Positions 34,265 through 43,580 of a stretch of DNA of 64,000 nt are shown here, in pieces. The translations under genes and the position numbers were made by a program. Position 1 is the first letter of the stretch. Each line of letters opens with the position of its first letter. Below the pieces are notes generated by a model, which was not told where the DNA came from, did no database searches, and saw nothing but the letters and a program-made list of their open reading frames with translations. The stretch comes from Pseudomonas sp. (GTDB lineage Bacteria; Pseudomonadota; Gammaproteobacteria; Pseudomonadales; Pseudomonadaceae): positions 1 through 64,000 of the forward strand of contig NZ_PEKX01000006.1 in assembly GCF_002796985.1 (NCBI RefSeq). The letters are read 5' to 3'.

Positions 34265-34687
34265 TCAGTTGATCCATTCGCGGCGCCCGCGGCGTCGGCC
34301 ACGGCTCAACATGCCCAGGATGAACGCCAGCAGGGCGGTGCCGGCGCCGGTCAGGTACCAGGTCTGCTGCTCGGTGAGCAGACGCGGCGGCTGGTTGGCC
34401 TGGGCCTCGCGCAGTTGCAGCTTCAGGCGCTGGTTTTCCTGGGTCAGGCGGGCGATACGCGCTTCGTCCTGGCTGTTGTCCTGATTTGCGGGTTGCGCGG
34501 CGAGTTGTGCGGCCAGTTCGGCACGCTGCCGTTCGCTTTCCGCCAGGCGCTGCTCCAGTTCAGGATCAGCGGTCGGCGGTTGAGCTGTTTCTTGGACAGC
34601 GGATTGCGCCGGTTGCTCCGTGACGGGCTCTTCGGCGAGGGCGGGTAGCGGTAGGGCGAGGCAGGCGAGCAGGGGCAAACGGCGCAT
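34265..34687 (-). CDS. Secreted coiled-coil protein with C-terminal membrane anchor
   Basis: A 140-residue protein with a signal peptide (MRRLPLLACLALPLPALAEE), a Gln/Ala/Glu-rich region that becomes a coiled coil (LEQRLAESERQRAELAAQLA...IARLTQENQRLKLQLREAQ), a C-terminal helix (YLTGAGTALLAFILGMLSRG) and a basic end. This is the layout of the tail of SH3-domain TIGR04211 proteins, but with no SH3 domain, so the protein would be anchored in the inner membrane facing the periplasm. It ends 13 bases before the cpxR start and may be cotranscribed. Function unknown. Confidence 0.75.
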   Translation of the reverse strand: MRRLPLLACLALPLPALAEEPVTEQPAQSAVQETAQPPTADPELEQRLAESERQRAELAAQLAAQPANQDNSQDEARIARLTQENQRLKLQLREAQANQPPRLLTEQQTWYLTGAGTALLAFILGMLSRGRRRGRREWIN

Positions 34688-34794
34688 CGGGACTCCTTGT
34701 TCGATGATGTGCCGCCGTCCATGGCCATCCCGGCGCTGTCCGGCCGCGATGCCCCGTAGCGCTCCGTGCCGCGGGGTGCAACGCTGGCGCGCTG

Positions 34795-35094
34795 TTAGGG
34801 CAGGACTTTCTTGAACGGCTTGACCACGACTTCGGCGTAGACGCCGGCGGCGCGGTACGGGTCGGCGTCGGCCCAGGCTTGCGCGGCGGCCAGGGAGTCG
34901 AACTCGGCGACGATCAGGCTGCCGGTGAAGCCGGCGGCGCCCGGGTCGTTGCTATCGATGGCCGGGTGCGGGCCGGCCAGGACCAGGCGGCCCTCTTCCT
35001 TCAATTGCTCCAGGCGGGCGATGTGCGCGGGGCGGGCAGCCAGGCGACGTTCTTGGGAGGCGGTGATGTCACGGGCAATGATCGCGTAGAGCAT
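34795..35094 (-). CDS. yciI: YciI family protein
   Basis: A 99-residue single-domain YciI protein with a ferredoxin-like fold. MLYAIIARD starts the first strand; the conserved His/Asp pair of the putative active site is present (ARPAHIARL and AGPHPAIDSND), as is the DPYRAAGVYAEV ending. The biochemical role is unsettled. It follows yciB with a one-base gap on the same strand, so the two are cotranscribed. Confidence 0.92.
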   Translation of the reverse strand: MLYAIIARDITASQERRLAARPAHIARLEQLKEEGRLVLAGPHPAIDSNDPGAAGFTGSLIVAEFDSLAAAQAWADADPYRAAGVYAEVVVKPFKKVLP

Positions 35095-35095
35095 G

Positions 35096-35689
35096 TCAGT
35101 CCTTGGGTTTTTCGCCGGTAGGTTCATCGTGCATGTGGCGGGCCAGGAACACGCCCTGGCCGATCAGGAACAGCAGGGTCATGCCCAGGCTGCCGAACAC
35201 CTTGAAGTCCACCCAGTAGTCCTGGAAGTTGAAGGCGACGAACAGCTGGACACAGCCGCAGATCAGGAAGAACAGCACCCAGGCGACGTTCAGCTTCGCC
35301 CAGAGGGAATCGTTCAGGTGTACCGCGTGGCCCATGATGCGCTGGATCAGCGGCTGGCCACCAATGAAGTGACTGCCGGCGAAGGCCAGGGCGAAGAGCC
35401 AGTTCACCACCGGCGCCTTCCACTTGAGGAAGGTTTCGCTGTGGAAGGCCAGGGTCATGCCGCCGAACACCAGGCAGGCGGCGAGCGTCACCCACTGGCC
35501 CTTGTCCAGTTTGCGCTGCTTGATCAGCAGGGCGCCGTAGACCACCACGGAAGTGGCGATCAGCACCGCGGTGGCGCTGTAGATCCCGCCGACCGAGAAG
35601 CTCTGGCCGGCGAGTTCGACGTTGCGCGGGTCGAGCTTGTAGACGATGAAGAAGAGAATGAGGGGAATGAAATCGATGAATTGCTTCAT
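35096..35689 (-). CDS. yciB: YciB/IspZ inner-membrane protein (septation protein A)
   Basis: A 197-residue inner-membrane protein with about five helices. The signature N terminus MKQFIDFIPLILFFIVYK and GKRP-equivalent SHFIGGQPLIQRIMG are clear, as is WVDFKVFG near the C terminus. YciB takes part in cell-envelope and septum maintenance. The start at 35689 is chosen at MKQFIDF; the longer upstream frame is not native. It heads the yciB-yciI pair and is divergent from the PHP phosphatase gene. Confidence 0.94.
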   Translation of the reverse strand: MKQFIDFIPLILFFIVYKLDPRNVELAGQSFSVGGIYSATAVLIATSVVVYGALLIKQRKLDKGQWVTLAACLVFGGMTLAFHSETFLKWKAPVVNWLFALAFAGSHFIGGQPLIQRIMGHAVHLNDSLWAKLNVAWVLFFLICGCVQLFVAFNFQDYWVDFKVFGSLGMTLLFLIGQGVFLARHMHDEPTGEKPKD

Positions 35690-35872
35690 TACGGCAGCCA
35701 GAGCCCAGTAGAGCCGGCATAATACCAACCTGCGGATTAACTGAAAGGGCCATCCGCCCAACGCTGCGTCAGATCATGGTTTCAAGCCGTTGCCGCGGGA
35801 GCGTTGGCACAGAAGCGTCTATACAGAAAGTTATCCGGATCGAAACTCATCCCTGCATTCCCTGGAAGCCCC

Positions 35873-36748
35873 ATGCGAGTCGACCTGCATTGCCACAGCA
35901 CCGCGTCCGACGGACTCCTCAGCCCGACGGCCCTGGTCGAGCGCGCCCACGGGCGCGGCGTGCGCGTGCTGGCGCTGACCGACCACGACACCCTCGATGG
36001 CCTGCCCGAGGCGCGCCGCGCCGCGCAGGCGCTGGGCATGGAACTGGTGGACGGCGTCGAGGTGTCCTGCACCTGGGGCGGGGCGACCATTCACGTGCTG
36101 GGCTATGGCTTCGATGCGACGGCCGAGCCGCTGGTGAAGGCGCTGGACGACCTGCACCGCGCCCGCTGGACCCGCGCCGAGGAGATCGGCCGGCGCCTGG
36201 AAGCCAAGGGCATGCCCGGCGCTTTCGAGGGCGCGCGGGCGGTGCAGGCCGAGCTGGGCGACAGCGAGAACGCCCCGGCGCGCCCGCACTTCGCCGAGTT
36301 CCTGCTGCGCCAGGGCTACGTCAAGGATCGCGCGGAGGCCTTCCGCAAGTGGCTGGGCGCCGGCAAGATGGGTGACGTCAAGCAGCACTGGCCGAGCCTC
36401 GCCGACGCCGTCGGCACGCTGCGCGCGGCGGGCGCCTGGATCAGCCTGGCGCACCCCTACCAGTACGATTTCACCCGTACCAAGCGACGCAAGCTGGTGG
36501 CCGACTTCATCGCCGCCGGCGGCCATGCGCTGGAAGTCTGCAACGGCCCGCAACCGGCCGAGCAGGTCGGCGTGCTGAGCATCCTTGTCCGCGAGTTCGG
36601 CCTGATGGTCACCGCCGGCAGCGACTTCCACGGCCCCAGCGACTGGTCGGAGCTGGGCCTTTACCGGAGCGTGCCGGAAGACCTGCCGCCGCTCTGGCCG
36701 CGCTTCGCCAGCGCCGAGAACGCCATCGGGATCAAGGAGACTCCATGA
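35873..36748 (+). CDS. PHP-domain phosphoesterase (YciV/TrpH, RNase AM-like)
   Basis: A 291-residue PHP-family metallophosphatase/5'-3' exoribonuclease. Metal ligands: DLHCHST (residues 4-10), LTDHDTLDG, the internal VEVSC, SLAHPYQYD, and GSDFHGP in the C-terminal part. E. coli YciV/RNase AM removes 5' phosphate-linked nucleotides and the 3',5'-bisphosphate pAp. Start ATG 35873 corresponds to the compact MRVDLHCHS N terminus. Its last codons overlap the start of yciO (ATGA), so they are translationally coupled, followed by trpS, scpA and scpB. Confidence 0.92.
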   Translation: MRVDLHCHSTASDGLLSPTALVERAHGRGVRVLALTDHDTLDGLPEARRAAQALGMELVDGVEVSCTWGGATIHVLGYGFDATAEPLVKALDDLHRARWTRAEEIGRRLEAKGMPGAFEGARAVQAELGDSENAPARPHFAEFLLRQGYVKDRAEAFRKWLGAGKMGDVKQHWPSLADAVGTLRAAGAWISLAHPYQYDFTRTKRRKLVADFIAAGGHALEVCNGPQPAEQVGVLSILVREFGLMVTAGSDFHGPSDWSELGLYRSVPEDLPPLWPRFASAENAIGIKETP

Positions 36749-37374
36749 GCCAGTTCTTTCAGATCCACCCGGAAAATCCCCAGGCGCGCCTGATCAAGCA
36801 GGCGGTGGAGATCGTCCGGCAGGGTGGGGTGATCGCCTATCCCACCGACTCGTCCTACGCGCTGGGTTGCCGCATCGGCGAGAAGTCCGCGGTGGAGCGC
36901 ATCCGCCACCTGCGCCGGCTGGACGACAAGCACAACTTTACTCTGGTATGCCGCGACCTCTCCGAGCTGGGCCTCTACGCCAAGGTCGACACCCGCCTGT
37001 TCCGCCTGCTCAAGGCGCATACCCCCGGCCCTTACACCTTCATCCTCAACGCCACGCGCGAAGTGCCGCGCATGCTGCTGCACCCCAAGCGCCGCACCAT
37101 CGGCCTGCGCGTGCCGGCCTGCCCGATCGCCCTGGCGCTGCTGGAGGAGCTGGGTGAGCCGCTGATGAGCGTCAGCCTGATCCTGCCCGGCCAGAGCGAG
37201 CCGCTGAACGACCCCTACGAGATGCGTGACCAGCTCGAGCACTTCGTCGACCTCATCATCGACGGTGGTTTCGGCGGTGGCGAGGCCTCCACGGTGATTG
37301 CCCTGACTGACGAGGACCCGGTGGTGGTGCGCGTTGGCTGCGGCGACCCGGAACCCTTCATGGTCAACGCCTGA
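36745..37374 (+). CDS. yciO: YciO, Sua5/YrdC/YwlC-type protein
   Basis: A 209-residue YrdC-domain protein of the YciO branch. The family pieces are IAYPTDSSYALGCRIG, LRRLDDKHNFTLVCRDLSELG, HTPGPYTFIL and KRRTIGLRVP. It lies in the nucleic-acid-binding fold that makes threonylcarbamoyl-AMP for tRNA t6A in TsaC/Sua5, but YciO itself has not been shown to be the essential enzyme. ATG overlaps the PHP stop codon by four bases. Confidence 0.93.
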   Translation: MSQFFQIHPENPQARLIKQAVEIVRQGGVIAYPTDSSYALGCRIGEKSAVERIRHLRRLDDKHNFTLVCRDLSELGLYAKVDTRLFRLLKAHTPGPYTFILNATREVPRMLLHPKRRTIGLRVPACPIALALLEELGEPLMSVSLILPGQSEPLNDPYEMRDQLEHFVDLIIDGGFGGGEASTVIALTDEDPVVVRVGCGDPEPFMVNA

Positions 37375-37435
37375 GCACGCCCGGCGTGCTGGCTATACTC
37401 CGTCGTCCGATTGCCGAACCCGCGAGGTTGATCGC

Positions 37436-38650
37436 TTGACCAGCGTCGAATCCCTGCGCCGTGTGCTCTCCGGCATGCGCCCCACCGGGCGTCTGCACCT
37501 GGGGCATTACCACGGTGTGCTGCAGAACTGGGTGAAGCTGCAGCACGAGTACGAATGCTACTTCTCCATCGTCGACTGGCATGCGCTGACCACCGAGTAC
37601 GACGAGACCGCCAGCATCCGCCAGCACGTGCGCGATATGGCCATCGACTGGCTGGCGGTGGGTGTCAGCCCCAGCGCCGCGACGCTGTTCATCCAGTCTC
37701 AGGTGCCCGAGCACGCCGAGCTGCACCTGCTGCTGTCGATGATCTGCCCGCTGTCGTGGCTGGAGCGCGTGCCGACCTTCAAGGAGCTGCAGGAAAAGCT
37801 GGTCCACAAGGACCTCTCCACCTTCGGCTTCCTCGGCTACCCGCTGCTGCAGGCCGCCGACATCCTGATCTACCGCGCAGGCCTGGTGCCGGTGGGCTCG
37901 GACCAGTTCGCCCACGTCGAATTCACCCGCGAGATCGCCCGCCGCTTCAACCACCTGTATGGCGGCGAGGTGGACTTCGAGGACCGCGCCCAGACGGCCA
38001 TTACCCGCCTGGGCAAGAAGACCGGCAAGCTTTACAGCAGCCTGCGCCGCGCCTGGCAGGAACAGGGTGATTCGCAGGCGCTGGAAACCGCCCGTGCGCT
38101 GCTCATGGAGCAGCAGAGCCTGACCCTGGGCGACCGTGACCGACTGTTCGGCTACCTGGAAGGCAGCAGCCGCGTGCTGCTGCCCGAGCCGCAGACTCTC
38201 ACCAGCCATGCGCCAAAGATGCCGGGGCTGGACGGGCAGAAGATGTCCAAGTCGCACCACAACACCATCGCCCTGCGCGACAGCCCGGCGGCCATCGAGG
38301 AGAAGCTCGCGCGCATGCCCACCGACCCGGCGCGCGTACATCGGCGCGACCCCGGCGAGCCGGAGCGTTGCCCGGTGTGGCAGTGGCACCTGATCTACTC
38401 CGACGACGGCTGCCGCCAGTGGGTGCAGGAAGGCTGCCGCAGCGCCGGGATCGGCTGCCTGGACTGCAAGCGGCCGCTGATCGAGTCGATCCTCCAGGAA
38501 CTCGCGCCGATCCAGGAGCGCGCACTGGACTACGAGGACAACCCCGAGCTGGTGCGCAGCATCCTCGCCGAGGGCGCCGAGCGCGCCCGCGAGGCGGCGC
38601 GGGAGACGCTGGTGGAAGTGCGGCATGCGATGGGCTTGTCGTACCGATAG
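37436..38650 (+). CDS. trpS: Tryptophanyl-tRNA synthetase (TTG start)
   Basis: A 404-residue class I tRNA synthetase charging tRNA-Trp. The HIGH-like motif is RLHLGHYHG (residues about 18-26), KMSKS is in DGQKMSKSHHN, and the ATP/tryptophan pocket SDQFAHVEFTREIA is present. TTG 37436 with GAGG about nine bases upstream is the best start; the next ATG would remove the first conserved helix. A CLDCK motif near residue 340 and the acidic C-terminal tail are like the longer, roughly 400-residue TrpS branch. Follows yciO by 61 bases. Confidence 0.92.
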   Translation: MTSVESLRRVLSGMRPTGRLHLGHYHGVLQNWVKLQHEYECYFSIVDWHALTTEYDETASIRQHVRDMAIDWLAVGVSPSAATLFIQSQVPEHAELHLLLSMICPLSWLERVPTFKELQEKLVHKDLSTFGFLGYPLLQAADILIYRAGLVPVGSDQFAHVEFTREIARRFNHLYGGEVDFEDRAQTAITRLGKKTGKLYSSLRRAWQEQGDSQALETARALLMEQQSLTLGDRDRLFGYLEGSSRVLLPEPQTLTSHAPKMPGLDGQKMSKSHHNTIALRDSPAAIEEKLARMPTDPARVHRRDPGEPERCPVWQWHLIYSDDGCRQWVQEGCRSAGIGCLDCKRPLIESILQELAPIQERALDYEDNPELVRSILAEGAERAREAARETLVEVRHAMGLSYR

Positions 38651-38666
38651 AGCTGCTTTTGCTCTT

Positions 38667-38736
38667 TGTAGGAGCGAGCTTGCTCGCGAACCTGGCTCCG
38701 CCGTTGGGGTGGTTCGCGAGCAAGCTCGCTCCTACA
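38667..38736. repeat. REP pair, family A copy 7
   Basis: Short-spacer copy: arms TGTAGGAGCGAGCTTGCTCG and inverse, about 20 bases of centre. It separates trpS from scpA, but the genes still read in the same direction. Confidence 0.9.
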
Positions 38737-38859
38737 GCAATGCCAACCTTCATGCGCTGTGATGTGACACCACCCATCCCTTGAGCCAAAAGCCCCTCGC
38801 ACCGCCGGTAAAAGCAGGGATAATGCCGCCTTCGATCCCCAGCGCCTGACGAGTGGCCG

Positions 38860-39876
38860 ATGAGTGACCTGACCGAGCCGGATGCCCCCGCCGCCGCCCC
38901 TGAATACCAGGTGCCGGTGCAGCTGGCGCTCGTGTACGGCGAGGCCCTGACCGAGCTGCCGCAGGACCTGTACATCCCGCCGGACGCCCTCGAAGTCTTC
39001 CTCGAAGCCTTCGAGGGCCCGCTCGACCTGCTGCTCTACCTGATCCGCAAGCAGAACATCAACATCCTCGATATTCCCGTGGCGGAGATCACCCGCCAGT
39101 ACATGGGTTACGTCGAGCTGATGAAGTCGGCGCACCTGGAACTGGCTGCCGAGTACCTGGTGATGGCGGCCATGCTCGCCGAGATCAAGTCGCGCATGCT
39201 GCTGCCGCGCTCTGCCGAGGCCGAGGAAGAAGAGGAAGACCCGCGCGCCGAGCTGATCCGTCGCCTGCAGGAGTACGAGCGCTTCAAGAAGGCCGCCGAG
39301 GACCTCGACGACCTGCCGCGCCTGGGCCGCGACTACGTGGTGCCCACCGTTGCCGCGCCGGATGCGCGGGCGCGCCGGCTGCTGCCGGAAGTCGACATGC
39401 AGGAGCTGATGCTGTGCATGGCCGAGGTGCTGCGCCGCGCCGACCTGTTCGAAAGCCACCAGGTCACCCGCGAGATGCTCTCCACCCGCGAGCGCATGAC
39501 GGAGATTCTCGAACGCCTGAAGGGCGAGGGCTTCGTGCCCTTCATCAGCCTGTTCCGTGTCGAGGAGGGCAAGCTCGGCGTGGTGGTGACCTTCATGGCG
39601 GTGCTGGAACTGGTCAAGGAGCAACTGGTGGAGCTGGTGCAGAACGAAGCCTTCGCTCCCATCCATGTCCGCGCCCGCACGGAAGTGCAGGAGGGCGGTG
39701 CACGCTTTGGCGAAGTGTCGGAAGAGGTGCTGGAGGACGGCGGTGAAGGCGCGTTCGAGCCGCGCGAGGAAGCGCCGGCCGAACTGACCTTCGAGGACGG
39801 CCATTTCGACGGCCCGGAAGGTGAGGCAGTGCTCGACCAGGCCCTGGATGGCGAGCCGGAAGACGAGCCGCTCTGA
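38860..39876 (+). CDS. scpA: ScpA, segregation and condensation protein A
   Basis: A 338-residue kleisin subunit of the SMC-ScpA-ScpB condensin. The N-terminal FEGPLDLLLYLIRKQNI and EYLVMAAMLAEIKSRMLLP motifs, which bind the SMC neck, are at about residues 50-110; the C-terminal winged helix (VTFMAVLELVKEQLVEL) binds the SMC cap. After it runs an acidic tail of about 75 residues rich in Glu/Asp with no family match. Followed 90 bases later by scpB. Confidence 0.93.
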   Translation: MSDLTEPDAPAAAPEYQVPVQLALVYGEALTELPQDLYIPPDALEVFLEAFEGPLDLLLYLIRKQNINILDIPVAEITRQYMGYVELMKSAHLELAAEYLVMAAMLAEIKSRMLLPRSAEAEEEEEDPRAELIRRLQEYERFKKAAEDLDDLPRLGRDYVVPTVAAPDARARRLLPEVDMQELMLCMAEVLRRADLFESHQVTREMLSTRERMTEILERLKGEGFVPFISLFRVEEGKLGVVVTFMAVLELVKEQLVELVQNEAFAPIHVRARTEVQEGGARFGEVSEEVLEDGGEGAFEPREEAPAELTFEDGHFDGPEGEAVLDQALDGEPEDEPL

Positions 39877-39966
39877 TCCGCCAGCGTTGCCCTGGCGCCG
39901 CGCTTTGAGTAGCTTTCCCGCCTGAACGGTGAAACCTTCGTATTCCGACCCTGACCCGAGCCCCCG

Positions 39967-41007
39967 ATGAATCTCTCCGACCCGCAAGAACTGGCGACCC
40001 TGCTCGAAGGCATCCTCCTGGCTGCCGGCAAGCCCATGTCGCTGGAGCGCCTCGGCGAGCTGTTCGAGGAGGCCGAGCGCCCCGAGCCGCAGCAGTTCCG
40101 CGATGCGCTGGCGGTGCTGAGCCTGTCCTGTTCCGGGCGTTCCTTCGAGCTGAAGGAAGTTGCCACCGGTTACCGCCTGCAGGTGCGCGAGAAGTTCGCC
40201 TCCTGGGTCGGCCGGCTCTGGGAGGAGCGCCCGCAGCGCTACTCCCGTGCGCTGCTGGAGACCCTGTCGCTGATCGCCTACCGCCAGCCCATCACCCGTG
40301 GCGAAATCGAGGAGATCCGTGGCGTCGCGGTGAACACCCAGATCGTCAAGACGCTGATGGAGCGCGAGTGGATCCGCATCGTCGGCTACCGCGAAGTTCC
40401 CGGCCGCCCAGCGATGCTCGCCACCACCCGCACCTTCCTCGACTACTTCAACCTCAAGAGCCTGGAAGAGCTGCCGCCGCTGGCCGAGCTGAAGTTGATG
40501 GAGCCTGAGCCGCAGCCGATCCTCGAGGACATGGCACCGGTGGCCAGCCTGCCGAACCCCGAGGAGTACGACGAGGATTACGTGCCCGCGTCCCTTCAGG
40601 CCTTGGCCGACCAGGCCGTGCGCGATGCCGGCGAAGAGCCCGAACCTGCGCCGCCGGAAGAGCCGAAGGAGGAAACCAGCTTCCGCAGCCTGCTCATTGA
40701 GCTGGACGAGATGGAGCAAGGCCTGAAGACTGACTTCGACGACCTGATCGACCGCCCGCCGAGTGACGACGAAGACACCGGCGTGGACGCCGACTTCAGT
40801 GGCGTGCATGCGTTGCCCGAGGTCGAGTCGCCCGATGCAATCGAGGGTGCCGTCGAAGACGCATCCGAAGCCGCAGCGCCCGTGCCGCCTGAGGCTGCTC
40901 CGCCACCGCCGGTTACCGCGCAGGAAGAAGAGTGGGACGAAGAGCGCGCCCTGCGCGAAGCGATGCTCGAGGAAATGGAGTTCAACGCGCGCAATCGCGA
41001 CCATTGA
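39967..41007 (+). CDS. scpB: ScpB, segregation and condensation protein B
   Basis: A 346-residue ScpB. The first 170 residues carry two winged-helix domains (LEGILLAAGKPMSLERLGELF ... LLETLSLIAYRQPITRGEIEEIRG ... GRPAMLATTRTFLDYF), which dimerise and bind ScpA. The remaining half is an unusually long acidic, Pro/Glu-rich and probably disordered extension ending EMEFNARNRDH. Typical ScpB proteins are much shorter (about 200 residues). Same strand and operon-like spacing with scpA. Confidence 0.93.
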   Translation: MNLSDPQELATLLEGILLAAGKPMSLERLGELFEEAERPEPQQFRDALAVLSLSCSGRSFELKEVATGYRLQVREKFASWVGRLWEERPQRYSRALLETLSLIAYRQPITRGEIEEIRGVAVNTQIVKTLMEREWIRIVGYREVPGRPAMLATTRTFLDYFNLKSLEELPPLAELKLMEPEPQPILEDMAPVASLPNPEEYDEDYVPASLQALADQAVRDAGEEPEPAPPEEPKEETSFRSLLIELDEMEQGLKTDFDDLIDRPPSDDEDTGVDADFSGVHALPEVESPDAIEGAVEDASEAAAPVPPEAAPPPPVTAQEEEWDEERALREAMLEEMEFNARNRDH

Positions 41008-41208
41008 GCCCAGCCTTTTGCGTATCCGACCGAGGCTTTCCAGCCGTTCGGTGATTGACTTCCGCCTCGGGCGCGACGACCTTATGTGCCGCGTTCGCAG
41101 GGCGCAGGCGGCAACACCCGGGGATGCCGCCCATTTACCCGTCCCGCGATGCCTCTCGATAACAATCCACAGTGGCCTGGCGCCTCGCGCAGGCTGCTGA
41201 GTACCCAT

Positions 41209-43521
41209 ATGAAAAGAACTCCAATCAGCCGTATCTGCTGGCTCGGCCTCCTGCTGGGCCTGAGCAGCGCTTCGCTTTCCGCCGCCCAGGCGCCTGCCGC
41301 CGCACCCGCCGTGCCGCTGGCCGGGCAGTCGAAGGACGCCTTCATCGACAGCCTGATGCAGCGCATGACGCTGGAAGAGAAGATCGGCCAGCTGCGCCTG
41401 GTCAGCGTCGGGCCGGACCATCCCAAGCCGGTACTGCTGAAGGAAATCGCCGAGGGCACCACCGGCGCGGTGTTCAACACCGTGGTCCGTCCGGGCATCC
41501 GCGACCTGCAGGACGCGGCCATGAAGAGCCGGCTGAAGATCCCGCTGTTCTTCGCCTATGACGTGGTCCACGGCCACCGCACCGTGTTTCCCATCGGTCT
41601 GGGCCTGGCGGCGAGCTGGGACATGGAGTCCATCGAGCGCAGCGCCCGTGTCGCGGCCATCGAGGCCAGCGCCGACGGCCTCAACCTGACCTATTCGCCC
41701 ACCGTCGACATCGCCCGCGACCCGCGCTGGGGCCGTGTCTCCGAAGGCTTCGGTGAGGACGCCTGGCTGACCAGCAAGGTCGCCGCCGCAGTGGTCAAGG
41801 GCTACCAGGGCAAGGGTCTGAACCAGCCGGAAACCATCATGGCCGGGGTCAAGCACTTCGCCCTGTACGGCGCCGGCGAAGGCGGACGCGACTACAACAC
41901 CGTGGACATGAGCCCGCAGCGCATGTTCCAGGACTACCTGCCGCCGTACCGCGCGGCCATCGACGCCGGCGCCGGCGCGGTGATGGTCTCGCTGAACAGC
42001 ATCAACGGCGTGCCGGCCACCGCCAACAAGTGGCTGCTGCAGGACCTGCTGCGCGGCCAGTGGGGCTACAAGGGCCTGACCCTGAGCGACCACGGCGCGG
42101 TGCTGGAGCTGATCAAGCACGGCGTGGCCGCCACCGAGCGCGACGCCACCCAGGCGGCGATCAACGCCGGCGTCGAAATGAACATGAACGACGATCTCTA
42201 CGGCAAGCACATGCCCGAGCTGCTCAAGGCCGGGCTGATCAGCCAGGACGAGATCGACCGTGCCTGCCGCGACGTGCTCGCCGCCAAGTGGGACATGGGC
42301 CTGTTCCAGGACCCGTACCGCTACCTGCAGGGCCAGGACCCGGTCGACACCGACGCCGAGGAGCGTCTGCACCGCGCCGACGCCCGCGAGATCGCGCGCA
42401 AGGGCATGGTCCTGCTGAAGAACGAAGGTGGCGTGCTGCCGCTCAAGCGTGACGGCGTAATCGCCCTGATCGGCCCGCTGGCCGACAGCAAGCGCGACGT
42501 GATGGGCAGCTGGTCCGCTGCCGGCAAGGCCTTCCAGGCCGTGACCGTGCTCGAAGGCATGGGCGCCGCCACCCGTGGCCATGCGGCGCTGCTCTACGCC
42601 AAGGGCGCCAACGTCACCGACGATCCGGAGATCGTCAAATACCTCAACGAGTACAGCGAGGACGTGAAGGTCGACTCACGCAGCCCGAAGGCCATGATCG
42701 ACGAAGCGGTCGCGAAGGCGAAGCAGGCTGACGTGGTGGTGGCCGTGGTCGGCGAGTCCCAGGGCATGGCCCACGAAGCGTCGAGCAAGACCAACCTGCA
42801 CATCGCGCAGAGCCAGATCGAGCTGCTCAAGGCCCTCAAGGCGACCGGCAAGCCGCTGGTGCTGGTGCTGATGAACGGCCGGCCGATGGACCTGCGCTGG
42901 GAAAGCGCCAACGCCGACGCCGTGCTGGAAACCTGGTTCAGCGGCACCGAAGGCGGCAACGCCATCGCCGACGTGCTGTTCGGCGACTACAACCCGTCGG
43001 GCAAGCTGACCATGACCTTCCCGCGTTCGGTGGGCCAGGTGCCGATCTACTACAACCACCTGAACACCGGCCGCCCGTTCGACCACGAGCACCCGAACAA
43101 GTACACCTCGCGCTACTTCGACTCGCAGAACGGCCCGCTGTACCCCTTCGGCTACGGCTTGAGCTACACCGACTTCAGCGTCTCGGACGTGAAGATGTCG
43201 GGCAGCAAGCTGAAGAAGGGTGACCAGTTGACCGCCAGCGTGACCGTGAAGAACACCGGCAAGGTCGCCGGCGAAACCACCGTGCAGCTCTACCTGCGCG
43301 ACGTCGCCGCGTCCATCAGCCGCCCGGTCAAGGAGCTCAAGGGCTTCAGCAAGATCCTCCTGCAGCCGGGCGAGTCGAAGGTGGTGCAGTTCCCGATCCG
43401 CGAGGAAGACCTGCGCTTCTACGACAGCCAACTGCGCTACGCCTCGGAGCCGGGCGAGTTCAAGGTCTACGTCGGCCTGGACTCGGACAACGTGAAGGAG
43501 CAGAGCTTCACGCTGCTCTAA
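41209..43521 (+). CDS. bglX: BglX-type periplasmic beta-glucosidase (GH3)
   Basis: A 770-residue secreted glycoside hydrolase family 3 enzyme with a signal peptide (MKRTPISRICWLGLLLGLSS..., cleavage near AAQAPA). The GH3 N-terminal barrel holds IPLFFAYDVVHGHRTVFPIG and KHFALYGAGEGGRDYN; the catalytic nucleophile is Asp294 in LTLSDHGAV. The C-terminal fibronectin type III-like domain ends the chain. It hydrolyses beta-glucosides in the periplasm to glucose. ATG 41209 fits the signal peptide. It is followed by a bidirectional terminator. An upstream in-frame start would only add low-quality residues. Confidence 0.93.
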   Translation: MKRTPISRICWLGLLLGLSSASLSAAQAPAAAPAVPLAGQSKDAFIDSLMQRMTLEEKIGQLRLVSVGPDHPKPVLLKEIAEGTTGAVFNTVVRPGIRDLQDAAMKSRLKIPLFFAYDVVHGHRTVFPIGLGLAASWDMESIERSARVAAIEASADGLNLTYSPTVDIARDPRWGRVSEGFGEDAWLTSKVAAAVVKGYQGKGLNQPETIMAGVKHFALYGAGEGGRDYNTVDMSPQRMFQDYLPPYRAAIDAGAGAVMVSLNSINGVPATANKWLLQDLLRGQWGYKGLTLSDHGAVLELIKHGVAATERDATQAAINAGVEMNMNDDLYGKHMPELLKAGLISQDEIDRACRDVLAAKWDMGLFQDPYRYLQGQDPVDTDAEERLHRADAREIARKGMVLLKNEGGVLPLKRDGVIALIGPLADSKRDVMGSWSAAGKAFQAVTVLEGMGAATRGHAALLYAKGANVTDDPEIVKYLNEYSEDVKVDSRSPKAMIDEAVAKAKQADVVVAVVGESQGMAHEASSKTNLHIAQSQIELLKALKATGKPLVLVLMNGRPMDLRWESANADAVLETWFSGTEGGNAIADVLFGDYNPSGKLTMTFPRSVGQVPIYYNHLNTGRPFDHEHPNKYTSRYFDSQNGPLYPFGYGLSYTDFSVSDVKMSGSKLKKGDQLTASVTVKNTGKVAGETTVQLYLRDVAASISRPVKELKGFSKILLQPGESKVVQFPIREEDLRFYDSQLRYASEPGEFKVYVGLDSDNVKEQSFTLL

Positions 43522-43543
43522 GCGTCATTCGCTGCTGCAAACG

Positions 43544-43576
43544 AAAACGCCACGGCTGATCCAGCCGTGGCGTTTT
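43544..43576. terminator. Bidirectional rho-independent terminator
   Basis: AAAACGCCACGGCTG-ATC-CAGCCGTGGCGTTTT forms a perfect 15-base-pair stem whose A/T ends give a T-run on both strands. It serves bglX (plus) and the convergent membrane protein gene (minus). Confidence 0.93.
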
Positions 43577-43580
43577 ACTT

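Noticed and set aside
38530..42582. 1350-codon open frame on the minus strand opposite scpA, scpB and bglX
   Set aside because: It is antisense to three well-supported genes, is His/Gln/Arg-rich low-complexity, and has no family motifs; a GC-rich shadow frame.
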